In this document: one piece after another, positions 46,101 to 55,134 of the stretch
Position numbering within the stretch: the stretch's first letter is position 1
Layout: every line of letters starts with the position of its first letter
Assembly (NCBI RefSeq): GCF_000372845.1
Contig: NZ_KB889963.1
Location: forward strand, 1,048,127 to 1,112,126
Direction: 5' to 3'
DNA from: Methylocystis rosea SV97
GTDB taxonomy: Bacteria; Pseudomonadota; Alphaproteobacteria; Rhizobiales; Beijerinckiaceae
Length of the DNA stretch: 64,000 bases
Notes under the pieces: generated by a model
The model's database searches: none
What the model was told of the DNA's origin: nothing
What the model saw: only the letters and a program-made list of their open reading frames with translations
Program-made: the position numbers and the translations under genes

Positions 46101-46388
46101 GACGTGGCCTCTCTATGCAGCAAACCTTTCCTTGAGTGTTGCCGCAGATTATGAAATCAGCTCCCCATACAAACGGATCACGAACAGCAGCGAAAAAAGA
46201 CTTTTTGAGCGCCGCGCCCATATAGAAACCATCGACCATCACAAAGTTGCGCGGATTTTGACCGGACGTGATAAATCCGCAACAGCGCCGGCTCATCCAG
46301 ACTCCGGCAACTGGGTAATGCGATAGGCCATCCGCGAAGCGACGGCGCGGGCGCGGAGTCGGCCAAAACGGGAATAAAGGACGCGACA

Positions 46389-47471
46389 ATGGCTCTGATC
46401 ACCCTGCGGCAACTGCTCGATCACGCCGCCGAGCACGATTACGGCGTTCCGGCGTTCAACATCAACAATATGGAGCAGGGGCTCGCCGTGATGGAGGCGG
46501 CGGCGGCGGTCGAAGCGCCCGTCATCATCCAGGCCTCGCGTGGCGCGCGCAGCTACGCCAACGACATCATGCTCGCCAAGATGATCGAGGCGCTCGCCGC
46601 GATCTGGCCGGACATTCCGCTCGTCATGCATCTCGACCACGGCAACGCAGAGGCGACCTGCGCCAGCGCCATCCGCTTCGGCTTCACCTCGGTGATGATG
46701 GACGGCTCGCTCAAGGCGGACGGCAAGACCCCCGCCGATTACGATTACAATGTGCGCGTCACCCGCAGCGTCGTCGACATGGCGCATTGGGTCGGCGCCT
46801 CCGTCGAAGGCGAACTCGGCGTGCTCGGTTCGCTCGAAAGCGGCATGGGCGAAAAGGAAGACGGGCACGGCGCCGAAGGCAAGCTCTCGCACGACCAGCT
46901 TCTGACCGATCCGGCGCAGGCCGAGGATTTCGTCGCCCGCACCAAGGTCGACGCGCTGGCGATCGCGATGGGCACCTCGCACGGCGCCTACAAATTCTCG
47001 CGCAAGCCCGACGGCGCCATCCTGGCGATGAAGGTCGTCGAGGAAATCCACCGCCGCCTGCCCAGCACGCATCTCGTGATGCATGGCTCGTCGTCGGTGC
47101 CGCAGGATTTGCAGGACGCCTTCAACGCCGCGGGCGGAGAGATGCCGCAGACCTGGGGCGTGCCGGTCGCCGAGATTCAGCGCGGCATCAAATATGGCGT
47201 GCGCAAGATCAACATCGACACCGACAACCGAATCGCCATGACCGCGGCGATCCGCGACGTTCTCGGCAAGAACAAGGGCGAGTTCGACCCGCGCAAATAT
47301 TTGAAGCCTGCGATGGAGGCGATGCGCGCCGTCTGCAAGCAGCGCTACGAGGAGTTCGGCACTGCCGGCCAAGCCTCGAAGATCAAGCCGATCCCGCTCT
47401 CCGAAATGGCCAAGCGCTACGCCAGCGGCGCGCTCGATCCGCAGTTCGCCGGCAAGAAGGCGGCCGAGTAG
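46389..47471 (+). CDS. fba: Fructose-bisphosphate aldolase, class II (CbbA/FbaA type)
   Basis: A 360-residue zinc aldolase. Metal and substrate residues are visible: [13 protein letters not shown], the Asp/His of [11 protein letters not shown], the Glu in [20 protein letters not shown] with a zinc His, VMHGSSSVP with the other, and [11 protein letters not shown]. The sequence is the type IIB form common in Calvin-cycle clusters of Proteobacteria. It is followed after 4 bp by rpe. Confidence 0.96.
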   Translation: MALITLRQLLDHAAEHDYGVPAFNINNMEQGLAVMEAAAAVEAPVIIQASRGARSYANDIMLAKMIEALAAIWPDIPLVMHLDHGNAEATCASAIRFGFTSVMMDGSLKADGKTPADYDYNVRVTRSVVDMAHWVGASVEGELGVLGSLESGMGEKEDGHGAEGKLSHDQLLTDPAQAEDFVARTKVDALAIAMGTSHGAYKFSRKPDGAILAMKVVEEIHRRLPSTHLVMHGSSSVPQDLQDAFNAAGGEMPQTWGVPVAEIQRGIKYGVRKINIDTDNRIAMTAAIRDVLGKNKGEFDPRKYLKPAMEAMRAVCKQRYEEFGTAGQASKIKPIPLSEMAKRYASGALDPQFAGKKAAE

Positions 47472-47475
47472 CGTC

Positions 47476-48156
47476 ATGACCGGCGTCGTCATCGCGCCCT
47501 CGATTCTTTCGGCCGACTTCGCGCGGCTGGGAGAGGAGACGCGCGCGATGGCCGACGCCGGCGCCGACTGGATCCACCTCGACGTTATGGACGGGCATTT
47601 CGTGCCTAACATCACCTTCGGGCCTGGCGTCATCGCGGCGCTGCGGCCGGTGACGACCCTGACGCTCGACGTGCATCTGATGATTTCGCCGGTCGACCCC
47701 TATATCGCCGCTTTCGCCGAAGCGGGCGCCGACGTCATCACCGTCCACGCCGAGAACGGTCCGCATCTGCATCGCTCGCTGCAGGCGATCCGGGCGCTCG
47801 GCAAGAAGGCCGGCGTGTCGCTCAATCCGGCGACGCATGAGAGCGCGCTGCAATATGTGCTCGACGATATCGATCTCATCCTGGTGATGAGCGTCAATCC
47901 TGGCTTCGGCGGCCAGAGCTTCATCCCCTCGCAGCTCGACAAAATCCGCGCCATCCGCGAGATGATCGGACGGCGCGCGATCCGTCTCGAGGTCGACGGC
48001 GGCGTGACGCCGCTGACGGCGCCGCAGATCGTCGAAGCCGGCGGCGACGTTCTCGTCGCAGGTTCGGCCGCTTTCCGCGGCGGGCAGCTCTGCTATGCCG
48101 ACAATATTGCGGCGCTGCGGCGCGCCGCGGCGAGCGCCGGCGCGATTGCGGTGTGA
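47476..48156 (+). CDS. rpe: Ribulose-phosphate 3-epimerase
   Basis: A 226-residue TIM barrel. It carries [13 protein letters not shown], the metal/catalytic segment [46 protein letters not shown] and the second Asp in RLEVDGGV. It interconverts ribulose- and xylulose-5-phosphate and so feeds prk and tkt. It is coupled to fba with a 4-bp gap. Confidence 0.96.
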   Translation: MTGVVIAPSILSADFARLGEETRAMADAGADWIHLDVMDGHFVPNITFGPGVIAALRPVTTLTLDVHLMISPVDPYIAAFAEAGADVITVHAENGPHLHRSLQAIRALGKKAGVSLNPATHESALQYVLDDIDLILVMSVNPGFGGQSFIPSQLDKIRAIREMIGRRAIRLEVDGGVTPLTAPQIVEAGGDVLVAGSAAFRGGQLCYADNIAALRRAAASAGAIAV

Positions 48157-48180
48157 TCGAATTTCCGCCTGAACTGCGCC

Positions 48181-48286
48181 CGTCATTCTCGACGAACGAA
48201 GCGCGATCGGGAATCCAGAACAAAACCAGCGCTCAGGAATCGGCTCTGGATTCCCGGTCAGGCTTCTGGCCTGCCGGGAAATGACA
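48181..48286. repeat. Composite palindromic intergenic repeat
   Basis: The spacer after rpe contains nested inverted repeats: GGGAATCCAGA (48209-48219) pairs with TCTGGATTCCC (48245-48255). CCCGGTCAGGC, running on from the second arm, pairs with GCCTGCCGGG just after it. The ends CGTCATT and AATGACA nearly match. Such CGTCATTCCCGG-type units are common dispersed repeats in Rhizobiales; a partial relative (GTCATTCCCG) lies near 28684. Confidence 0.65.
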
Positions 48287-48387
48287 GGCACAGCGAGAGC
48301 GGGTCGACTGAAACGCGTGTGAGGCTTCGCCGCGCCGCCCGGCAGTTGATTGTCGCGGCAGGGCGCGCTATCGCCTCACCTGCGCAT

Positions 48388-48462
48388 TGGGGCGTCGCCA
48401 AGTGGTAAGGCAGCGGATTTTGATTCCGCCATACGGAGGTTCGAATCCTCCCGCCCCAGCCA
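48388..48462 (+). tRNA. tRNA-Gln (TTG)
   Basis: A 75-nt tRNA with encoded CCA. The acceptor TGGGGCG pairs with CGCCCCA, followed by discriminator G. The D arm is GCC-AAGTGGTAA-GGC, the anticodon stem GCGGA/TCCGC encloses the loop TTTTGAT with anticodon TTG, and the T arm is GGAGG-TTCGAAT-CCTCC. The U1-A72 pair is characteristic of tRNA-Gln. Confidence 0.95.
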
Positions 48463-48783
48463 AGCGTTTTAAGCACTTGCAAGAGACGGCAGATTTTTCA
48501 GTCTCGGGATAGTCTCGGCTGGCGATCTTCGTGCGGTGGATAAAGTGGACAGATATCCACAACGAAGCCGTCACCGTTGACGACGTCGCCTGAATCACAG
48601 AGATTCCTTGGAGTTGTGCAAAGAAGCGCGACTCACGAGGAAGCTGCCCCCTCCCTAAAAGGCAACAGCGTCCTCGTGTTCTGCAACCGGCCCGCCTAAC
48701 AGCGCTCCAGAGATGGGGATGATAAGTCTCAGTGACGATTCGTCAACAACTGCTTGGCGTGGCCCTATAGGAAACGTCAATAC
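48463..48783. other. Spacer between tRNA-Gln and a small gene
   Basis: A 321-bp stretch with no supported gene. No repeat of the tRNA 3' end (an attachment-site duplicate) was found by eye further right in the window. Confidence 0.5.
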
Positions 48784-48972
48784 ATGAATGACAGGAAGAC
48801 GAAGTTCACCTTCGACGAGGCCGTGGACGTGTGGCTCCGATACTGGAATGGAGAGGACCGCATGGGTATCGCGATCGACTACCGCATAAACAGCGGGAGG
48901 GTGAGCGAAGTCCTCAACGAGCAGAAACATCTGGGCAGCAAGCAAGCTGCGTTGGCGAAGAAGACCGCCTAA
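48784..48972 (+). CDS. 62-residue putative DNA-binding protein
   Basis: A small acidic-then-basic protein. The second half (RMGIAIDYRINSGRVSEVLN) can be read as a helix-turn-helix of the kind found in small phage or resolvase-like proteins: helix, short turn, then a recognition helix with RVSEVL. Nothing else is identifiable. Support for a real gene is the good length between an ATG and a canonical intrinsic terminator only 6 bp after the stop. The ribosome site is poor (GGAAACG). It lies just beyond a tRNA gene, a common place for integrated elements, and could be a remnant of one. Confidence 0.5.
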   Translation: MNDRKTKFTFDEAVDVWLRYWNGEDRMGIAIDYRINSGRVSEVLNEQKHLGSKQAALAKKTA

Positions 48973-48978
48973 TAACGG

Positions 48979-49004
48979 AACGGGCGCAGTACGCCGCCCG
49001 TTTT
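48979..49004 (+). terminator. Intrinsic terminator
   Basis: AACGGGCG (48979-48986), an 8-nt loop, CGCCCGTT (48995-49002), then continuing T residues (TTTT at 49001-49004). A classical rho-independent terminator for the small gene ending at 48972. Confidence 0.8.
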
Positions 49005-49019
49005 CCTCTCAAATAGAAT

Positions 49020-49041
49020 GGCACCCCAGCGCTGGGGCGCC
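49020..49041 (-). terminator. Palindromic terminator downstream of the nitrobindin-like remnant
   Basis: GGC-A-CCCCAGC / GCTGGGG-C-GCC forms a strong stem with a minimal loop and one mismatch. Read on the minus strand it follows the remnant's stop codon (49045) by 4 bp and precedes a T-rich ATTCTATTT tail. Confidence 0.6.
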
Positions 49042-49044
49042 CTT

Positions 49045-49368
49045 CTAACTCACTTTGCTGTCCTTCAGCAGGCCGACGAGCGGATTTGGCGCCGGAGGCG
49101 CGATCCGGCGCAGCGTATTTGTGTCGTGGTGGTTGAACGCTGGCGTTGCGCCGCCTGGGGCGAGATCCGTTCGCGTCACATAGGTCCAGCCGCCATCGTC
49201 GTTGAAGGCGATGTCGATGCGGTAGTAGTCGGTGCGAAACGCCTCTTCCAGGAAGGTCGTCGAGCAAATGCCGAAGCGACTATCGCCGCGCCGCGCTGCG
49301 GCGGAGAACTGTCGTCGTTCGACTGCAACGCTCGAACAACCTCGGATCCGTCGCGGCGCATTTTGCCG
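49045..49368 (-). pseudogene. 3' fragment of a nitrobindin/FABP-like heme-binding beta-barrel gene
   Basis: On the minus strand, a frame open from 49368 to the TAG at 49047-49045 encodes a C-terminal piece with family motifs: RFGICSTTFLEEAFRTDYY, DDGGWTYVTRTDL, PAFNHHDTNTLRRIAPP and PNPLVGLL. Intact relatives (nitrobindin-like heme-binding barrels, often called FABP-like) are about 160-200 residues, but here no start codon exists in the frame and only about 80 residues are recognisable. The upstream part could be in another frame (a minus-strand segment at 49176-49466 is open), which would mean a frameshift. Called a decayed gene. Confidence 0.6.
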
Positions 49369-49518
49369 TCAGACTCACGGGCTTGAGTCACAGGCATTCC
49401 GGCGTAGTCCGCCGGGCCTGCCACAGGCAAGATCGCGTGCTTCCCGTCGTCCTTGGTCCGCGCCATTTGCTCAAACGACGATCATTCCCAACCGCGCCAA
49501 AACGACGAACACCGGCGG

Positions 49519-50220
49519 TCAAAATCTCGGCGGCGGTTGCGGATGAGGCTCGGGATCAACCCAGTCTTCCCACTCGATCGCGAAGGGTATATTTTTCTCG
49601 GCGAGAAATTCCGTCACGCGCTGCTCGATCTCGTCTCTCAGCGCGAAATCGGGCTTATAGCGCAGACGTCGCCATGGCAGGATGGGCGGCTCCAGCGTGA
49701 TGGCGACGATAAATTCCTCTACGCTTTCGTCGTCTTTAGGGTTGCCGGTATGCGCGATGGCGACCCAGACGGGGGAAAAGGCTTTCTCCCGAAGCCAGAA
49801 ACCCCAGCCGTAATCCTCGCCGATCGGCTTGCTCAGCGAGACAGCCTTATCTTCGCGCCTCGCGATGAAATGCTTCAGTTCATCAGCAAACGCGCGGCCG
49901 CGATGGCCGTGAATATTCTGCGCGCCGCTTGGATCATCGACATAGCGGTCGGTCCTCACTTTGATGATGCGACCGGCTTTCGTGTCGCGGGACATGACGA
50001 CGGCAAGGCGGACGTTGGCCGCTGAGATGAGAACGGCGAGAAGAATGAAGGGGACGAGAAGCACCTCTTCCGGCACGAATTCGTACATTGCGAGCGACGG
50101 ATCGAGGACGACCGACAGGCCCGTCAGAATCCCCATCGGAACGAGAAGGATCAGCGCGGCAAGCAGCGGCCCGGAAAGCAGGCCGAGCAGAATGTTCTGA
50201 AGGTATTGCTTTCGCTCCAT
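49519..50220 (-). CDS. Membrane protein of unknown function
   Basis: A 233-residue protein with two N-terminal membrane helices (LLGLLSGPLLAALILLVPMGILTG and EEVLLVPFILLAVLISAANVRLAVV) and a soluble C-terminal part of about 150 residues. That part contains HIARREDKAV-like and WGFWLREKAFSPVWVAIAH segments, a conserved-looking VEEFIVAITLEPPILPWRR, and a Pro/His tail (PEPHPQPPPRF). No family is recognised. It lies alone between the nitrobindin-like remnant and the efflux operon on the same strand; the ribosome site is in GAATGGAGCG ahead of ATG 50220. Confidence 0.65.
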   Translation of the reverse strand: MERKQYLQNILLGLLSGPLLAALILLVPMGILTGLSVVLDPSLAMYEFVPEEVLLVPFILLAVLISAANVRLAVVMSRDTKAGRIIKVRTDRYVDDPSGAQNIHGHRGRAFADELKHFIARREDKAVSLSKPIGEDYGWGFWLREKAFSPVWVAIAHTGNPKDDESVEEFIVAITLEPPILPWRRLRYKPDFALRDEIEQRVTEFLAEKNIPFAIEWEDWVDPEPHPQPPPRF

Positions 50221-50306
50221 TCAGCTTGCTCCGACGCCCGCAAGGCAACGATCGGACCCGAGACCCCGCCGGGTCCGTTTAGCGCAAAGGGCGGCGCCGC
50301 TGCGAC

Positions 50307-51500
50307 TCATTTCACCGCGACGGCGCAGGCTTCCGCCGCGTCCGGCGCGTCAAGCAAATTGTTCTTGATCACGGCTTCGGCGCGCGCCCTTGCTTCAGCC
50401 AGATCCTTGTCGAATACTTCGGTCGTATATTCGCTCGTCGCCGTCTTGACGATCGAGTCATTGGGCGACGCGGGCGTGCTGTTAACGTCGATTGTCGTGA
50501 TCGTCGAAAGCCCCGGCCGTAGCGGCTGCTTTTTCAGCTCTTCTGGGTCGATCGCGATGCGCACCGGGATGCGCTGCACGATGCGGATGAAGTTGCCGGT
50601 GGCGTTGTCTGGTGGCAGCGTGGCGAACACGCTGCCCGAGCCGGGCACGACGCCTTCGACGAGGCCATGATAGGTTCGCTTGCTCCCGTAGAGATCGACA
50701 ATGATCTCCGCCTTCTGCCCCGGCCTAATGCTCTCGAGACGGTTCTCCCAGAGATTGGCCTCGACCCAGAGATGGTCCAGCGGCACGATATTCATGATCT
50801 GGTCGCCGGGCTTGACGCGGAAGCCGACCTGAACGCGGCGCTTGGCGACATAGCCCGTCGCCGGCGCGCGAATGCTCTGGCGCAGCGTTTCGACATAGGC
50901 GTCGTTGAAGCGCGCCCTCGCCGCCTCGATATCGGGATGGCTGACGCGCGTCGCATTGACGAGGCGCGCATCGAACGCCTGCAGCTCGGCGCGCGTCTCG
51001 CGCCAATCGGCTTCCTGCGCCGCGAGCTGGTCCTCGGTGTTCTGCAGAATCTGGCGCGAGGCGGCGCCGCTCGGCGCGGCCGACCGATAACGGGCGAGAT
51101 CGTGCCGCGTCCGTTCGCGCGTCGCCGTACGGGAGGCAAGTTTCTGGCATACCTGCTGCCGACTGGCGAAAAGCGCGCCGAGGGCGCGCACGGCGCGACC
51201 GAGTTCCGCCTCGGCTTGTCCCAACACCGCGCGCGCGCGCTGGGCGTCGAGCCGAACCAGCACATCGCCCTTTTTGACGAGCTGTGTTTCTTCGGCATTC
51301 ACAGCGGCGACGACGCCCGTAGCGTCCGCCATCACTGGAATGATGTTGCCAGTCACAAAGGCGTTGTCCGTCGTGACGCGGTCACGGTCATAAGTGAGCC
51401 ATTTGAACAGCGCTAGGAACGCGGCGACCGCAATTGCCAGGAAGACGACTTTAAGAAGAAAGGACCTTCTCGCGCGGATGCTTTTTCTCGACAGAGACAT
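50307..51500 (-). CDS. HlyD/EmrA-type membrane fusion protein of an efflux pump
   Basis: A 397-residue periplasmic adaptor. One N-terminal helix (FLLKVVFLAIAVAAFLALFKW) is followed by the barrel-sandwich start (TTDNAFVTGNIIPVMADATGVV), a helical hairpin of about 110 residues, the second lipoyl half (IRAPATGYVAKRRVQVGFRVKPGDQI) and a beta-barrel domain (DHLWVEANLWENRL...GQKAEIIVDLYG). This is EmrA-like. It is the last gene of a three-gene minus-strand operon with the MFS pump and the outer-membrane channel upstream; the gap to the latter is 56 bp. Confidence 0.92.
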   Translation of the reverse strand: MSLSRKSIRARRSFLLKVVFLAIAVAAFLALFKWLTYDRDRVTTDNAFVTGNIIPVMADATGVVAAVNAEETQLVKKGDVLVRLDAQRARAVLGQAEAELGRAVRALGALFASRQQVCQKLASRTATRERTRHDLARYRSAAPSGAASRQILQNTEDQLAAQEADWRETRAELQAFDARLVNATRVSHPDIEAARARFNDAYVETLRQSIRAPATGYVAKRRVQVGFRVKPGDQIMNIVPLDHLWVEANLWENRLESIRPGQKAEIIVDLYGSKRTYHGLVEGVVPGSGSVFATLPPDNATGNFIRIVQRIPVRIAIDPEELKKQPLRPGLSTITTIDVNSTPASPNDSIVKTATSEYTTEVFDKDLAEARARAEAVIKNNLLDAPDAAEACAVAVK

Positions 51501-51556
51501 GGACTGATCACACCACCGCTTGCCACATCAACATTGTACTCCCGCGCAATCTCGTC

Positions 51557-53146
51557 TCAGCCGCCGGTCAGCGACTGGATTCCCTCGACGACGGGCGTGA
51601 TTGGATCGGTCTCGGGCGCGGGCTTCGGATAGTCCGGCCCCGGCCCGCCTGCAAAGCCGCCTCCAAGCGCCTGATAAAGATCGACAGCGGCGATCAGCCG
51701 GTCGCCTTCGAGCCCGCGCTGGGCAAAAATCGCGTCCAGCAGGTCGGCGCGTTCCTGCAGGATTTCTCGCTGGTCGCGCAGGCCGTCGCGCAGCCGGACC
51801 TTCGACAACGCCAGTTCGGTTTGGCGCGCCCGAACGAAGCGGCTTTGCGCATCGAATTCCGAGCGCGCACGCCTGAGATTGGCGATCGCATCAGCGACCT
51901 GCTGCGCGGCCTGCAGCAGCGTGTCATTATAGGCGTCGACCGCCTGATCATATTCCGCGCGCTGCACTTCAAGATTGCCGCTCAGCCGACCGCCCTGGAA
52001 GACGGGGAGGCGAATGGTCGGGGCGGCGACATAGCCGAGCGCGGAAGGATTGAAGAGAAAACCCGCGAGCTTGCTAATCTTTGTCGAAGTGACGGAGGCT
52101 TCGAAACCGCCGCCAAATGCAAGATCGACGGAGGGGAGAAACAGAGTTTTCGCGGCGTGAACGCGCGCCGCCCACGCCTCGGCCCGCGCGAGCGCGGCCG
52201 CGAGATCGGGACGTCGCCGCAACAATTCGATTGGCAGAGCTTTCGGCAATGCGGGCTGCGCCGGCACGACGCTGCTGCGCCCGTTGAGAACCGTGAGGCC
52301 CGCGTCAGGCCCTTCGCCCATTAGCCGCGCAAGCGCGTCGAGCTGCAGCGTGATCGCCGCCTTGACCGTCGCCTCGCGCCGCACGGCGACCTCTTCATTC
52401 GTGCGCGCGATCTGAACGCCATCGAGCGTATCAAGCCCGGTCTGGTAGCGGGTATCGGCAAGCGCGCGCAGCTCTCGGCGCATTTTCACCAACATGGTTG
52501 CGAGGCCCGACTGCTGTGTCAGCGCGTAGCCGCGCAAATAGGCTCGCGCGACTCCCGTCGTCAGTAAAAGCCGGCTCTGCTCCGTCTCGCCCGCCTGCGC
52601 CGCCGCCTCGCCGATCGCGGCGTCGAGTAGCGCGCGATTCTTCTGCCAGAAATCCAGCTCCCAGGTCAGCGCCAGCGGATTGATGAAGGCCATGGTCTTT
52701 TCCAGACCGCCTTGCTCCGGATTGTAGGAAGCGACGACGCCATGCAGCGGATTGCGCGACTGCCGCATGCCGAAAGTTGAATTGACTTCTGGCAAGAGAC
52801 GGGCGCCAAAAATACGAATGGCGGCGTCGGCCTCTCGCAGCGCGTTTTGCGCCTTACGGTAATTCTGATTGTCGGAAAGCGCTTTGTTGATGACCGCGTC
52901 GAGTTCGGCGCTGCGGAAGGCGCGCCACCACTCCTCCCGCGGCCAGGCCGTCTCGCCCTCTACGACGGGAAGGCCCGCTTTCGAGAGCGTGCGGGTCATC
53001 GCGGGCTGCTCGATGAATTGTGAGCGGTCCGCTCTGTCGATGGGCAAGCACGCTGCGAGCAAAGCACAGGAGACCGCGGCGACGCTGACGCGGGTCGCGC
53101 GCCCGAGTTTGGCTGCGAGCCAACGCATTTTACGAACGAGAACCAT
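51557..53146 (-). CDS. NodT-family outer-membrane efflux lipoprotein
   Basis: A 529-residue TolC-like channel protein with a lipoprotein signal (VAAVSCALLAAC, lipobox Cys). The NodT/OprM pattern follows: WPREEWWRAFRSAELDAVINKAL, the repeated coiled-coil halves (ARAYLRGYALTQQ..., QQVADAIANLRRAR...) and ELLRRRPDLAAALARAEAWAARV. ATG 53146 overlaps the pump gene stop by 1 bp (TGATG); a TTG three bases earlier is possible. It completes a tripartite pump with the MFS and HlyD genes. Confidence 0.92.
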   Translation of the reverse strand: MVLVRKMRWLAAKLGRATRVSVAAVSCALLAACLPIDRADRSQFIEQPAMTRTLSKAGLPVVEGETAWPREEWWRAFRSAELDAVINKALSDNQNYRKAQNALREADAAIRIFGARLLPEVNSTFGMRQSRNPLHGVVASYNPEQGGLEKTMAFINPLALTWELDFWQKNRALLDAAIGEAAAQAGETEQSRLLLTTGVARAYLRGYALTQQSGLATMLVKMRRELRALADTRYQTGLDTLDGVQIARTNEEVAVRREATVKAAITLQLDALARLMGEGPDAGLTVLNGRSSVVPAQPALPKALPIELLRRRPDLAAALARAEAWAARVHAAKTLFLPSVDLAFGGGFEASVTSTKISKLAGFLFNPSALGYVAAPTIRLPVFQGGRLSGNLEVQRAEYDQAVDAYNDTLLQAAQQVADAIANLRRARSEFDAQSRFVRARQTELALSKVRLRDGLRDQREILQERADLLDAIFAQRGLEGDRLIAAVDLYQALGGGFAGGPGPDYPKPAPETDPITPVVEGIQSLTGG

Positions 53147-54732
53147 CAATGCTCCGCCGCCATCGTCTGATGGGGCGGAGGCGCCGAGCCGCCCGCCAGC
53201 TTTGCTGGATATTTTTGGAGTTTGGCAAACCAGACGACACCGCCAAGCAGGAACATAGTGACGGCGCCGAGCAGAAATGCGTCATCCATGGCAAGAATGC
53301 CCGCTTGTTGGCGGATGGCGCGCGCAATCACGCGACGCGTGACCGATTCAGACAGGCCCAGCGACTGAAGCTGCTGCGTCAACGCCGCCAGCGTGTCCAG
53401 CGAGGCGTAGCGACGGCCGCCGAGATATTCGGACAGGTTGAGTTGATGCCACGGCGTGCGGCGGAAGTAGACGACGCTCTGAAACGCGATGCCAAAAGCG
53501 CCGCCGACGAGACGAAACAGCAGGAACTCTTCCGCCGCCCGCTTATACGCGGGTCCTGATAACCCGTACGTAGCGAGGGTCGACGTCGGCGCCGATAGCG
53601 CGGCGACACAAAAGCCCAGGAAAACAACCGGTATAGCGAGCTTATCGTATGAAGCGTTCTTGTCGAAGAGCCCGAGCCAGGTGAGCACGACCGACGAGCA
53701 CACGCACATCATGCAGATCACGAAGCGCACATCGAGCTTCTTCGAAATCTCGTACATGAAGCCCGCGAGCGGCAGGCCCGCGACCATCATCGCCAGATAG
53801 ACATGGCCTGCGAGCGAGGACGTGTAGCCGAGCAAAAGCTGCATCTGCACCGACAGCAGCGACATTAGCCCCTGTATGACAAAAAAGCCGAGGAAGCCGC
53901 TGAGGACGCCAATGGCGTAACTCGAGCGCGAAAAGAGCCGCACATCGACGATCGGGTGGCGTTCGCCCCATTCCCAGATGATGAAGAGAGGTAGAGAGAA
54001 CATGACGGTGATCAGCGCGACCGACAGCAGTGACGAGCCGAACCAATCGAAATCATTGCCCAGGCTCAGCATCATCTGCATGGCGATCAAGGTGATCACG
54101 AGCAGCACATAACCCACGGCGTCGAAGCGCACGATCTTGCGCTTATATTCGCGGCCATAGAGCAGCGCGCCAATGATCGCCGAGATGAGAACGCCCAGCG
54201 TGGCGTTGGCGTAGAACAGCCAACGCCAGGAAAAATACTCGGCCCAGAAGCCGCCGAGAAACACCGCCAGCGTATAAGGCAATATGCCGAGCGCGGCCCA
54301 GTAGCCGAGGCCGATCCTGTACTGTTTTTCCGGCAGTTCGCCGAGCGCCGCCGACTGACTGACGACCGCAAGGAAGCCGCCGAAGACCCCGAAAGCAAAC
54401 CGCGTTGGGGCGTACATAAATACGCTTTCGCTCGAGACGCAAATCAGCGACGCGATCGCGTAGAAGAAATAGCCGAACGTCAGCACGCGATACTCGCCGA
54501 AACGACCGGAAAGGATCCTCGCGAATGGCACGCCGAGCGCAACCCCGATGAGATAGAAGGTTGTTCCCCAAGCGGCGAAGCTCGGCGTAACGCCTTCAAG
54601 CGATCCGGCTGAGTATGGCGTCAGCACGCTATGGCCGGAGACATTCGACAAAACGTCGACGTATCCAATCCCCAGCGCGCCAAGAAACAGAAGCAGCTTG
54701 CCGCCAACCAGCCTATCGAATGATACGATCAT
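53146..54732 (-). CDS. EmrB-type MFS efflux transporter (DHA2 family, 14 helices)
   Basis: A 528-residue major-facilitator transporter with about 14 hydrophobic segments. The region GVALGVPFARILSGRFGEYR corresponds to the loop 2-3 MFS motif, and RFAFGVFGGFLAVVSQSAAL and FWAEYFSWRWLFYANATLG match the DHA2/EmrB helices 4-6 (the WRWLFYAN motif). It exports drugs, fatty acids or similar compounds with its HlyD and NodT partners; the substrate is not apparent. It is first in its operon and divergent from a LysR gene 402 bp away, which is a likely regulator. Confidence 0.93.
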   Translation of the reverse strand: MIVSFDRLVGGKLLLFLGALGIGYVDVLSNVSGHSVLTPYSAGSLEGVTPSFAAWGTTFYLIGVALGVPFARILSGRFGEYRVLTFGYFFYAIASLICVSSESVFMYAPTRFAFGVFGGFLAVVSQSAALGELPEKQYRIGLGYWAALGILPYTLAVFLGGFWAEYFSWRWLFYANATLGVLISAIIGALLYGREYKRKIVRFDAVGYVLLVITLIAMQMMLSLGNDFDWFGSSLLSVALITVMFSLPLFIIWEWGERHPIVDVRLFSRSSYAIGVLSGFLGFFVIQGLMSLLSVQMQLLLGYTSSLAGHVYLAMMVAGLPLAGFMYEISKKLDVRFVICMMCVCSSVVLTWLGLFDKNASYDKLAIPVVFLGFCVAALSAPTSTLATYGLSGPAYKRAAEEFLLFRLVGGAFGIAFQSVVYFRRTPWHQLNLSEYLGGRRYASLDTLAALTQQLQSLGLSESVTRRVIARAIRQQAGILAMDDAFLLGAVTMFLLGGVVWFAKLQKYPAKLAGGSAPPPHQTMAAEH

Positions 54733-55049
54733 GCTGGCCGCCGTTTGCGAAAATGCGGCTCGAGGTTCGCGAGCGCATCCGTGACGGCCAGCACAACTTG
54801 TCGCACGATTGACTCAGATGAACGATTCACTTCCACACAAGGTGTTTCCGCCGACGGCTTTCTTCGTTAGCAAAAAGCCTACCGCGCAACAAATTCGAAA
54901 AACCAAACGTAACATTGCCTTTTTCGATACTTTCGCGCCTGTGCGCGCGTGGGGAAGGATCCTTCTAAACGACCTCCCGCGAGTAGATCTTGTGGAAAAC
55001 GAGGTCGGATTCTGGCTCGGGCCGACGTTGTCACAGTCCTTTAACAAAA

Positions 55050-55075
55050 GCGAACGGCAGGTTCGCAAATGCGAA
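55050..55075. promoter_or_regulatory. Overlapping inverted repeats between efflux operon and LysR gene
   Basis: In the 402-bp divergent spacer (54733-55134, otherwise without a supported gene) GCGAAC (55050-55055) pairs with GTTCGC (55061-55066), and TTCGCA (55062-55067) pairs with TGCGAA (55070-55075). The second fits the LysR T-N11-A pattern (T55062 to A55074). It lies 60 bp before the LysR start, a usual place for an autoregulatory site shared with the divergent operon. Confidence 0.5.
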
Positions 55076-55134
55076 ATTTTCCCTCCCATGCCAGCGCTGT
55101 ATGAGATTCGAGAAACAGACCCTAGGCTTTCATA

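Noticed and set aside
46293..47633. 446-codon minus-strand frame opposite fba and rpe
   Set aside because: Both aldolase and epimerase are unambiguous on the plus strand.
49453..50025. 190-codon plus-strand frame opposite the 233-residue membrane protein
   Set aside because: The minus-strand product has coherent membrane helices; the plus frame has none and no ribosome site.
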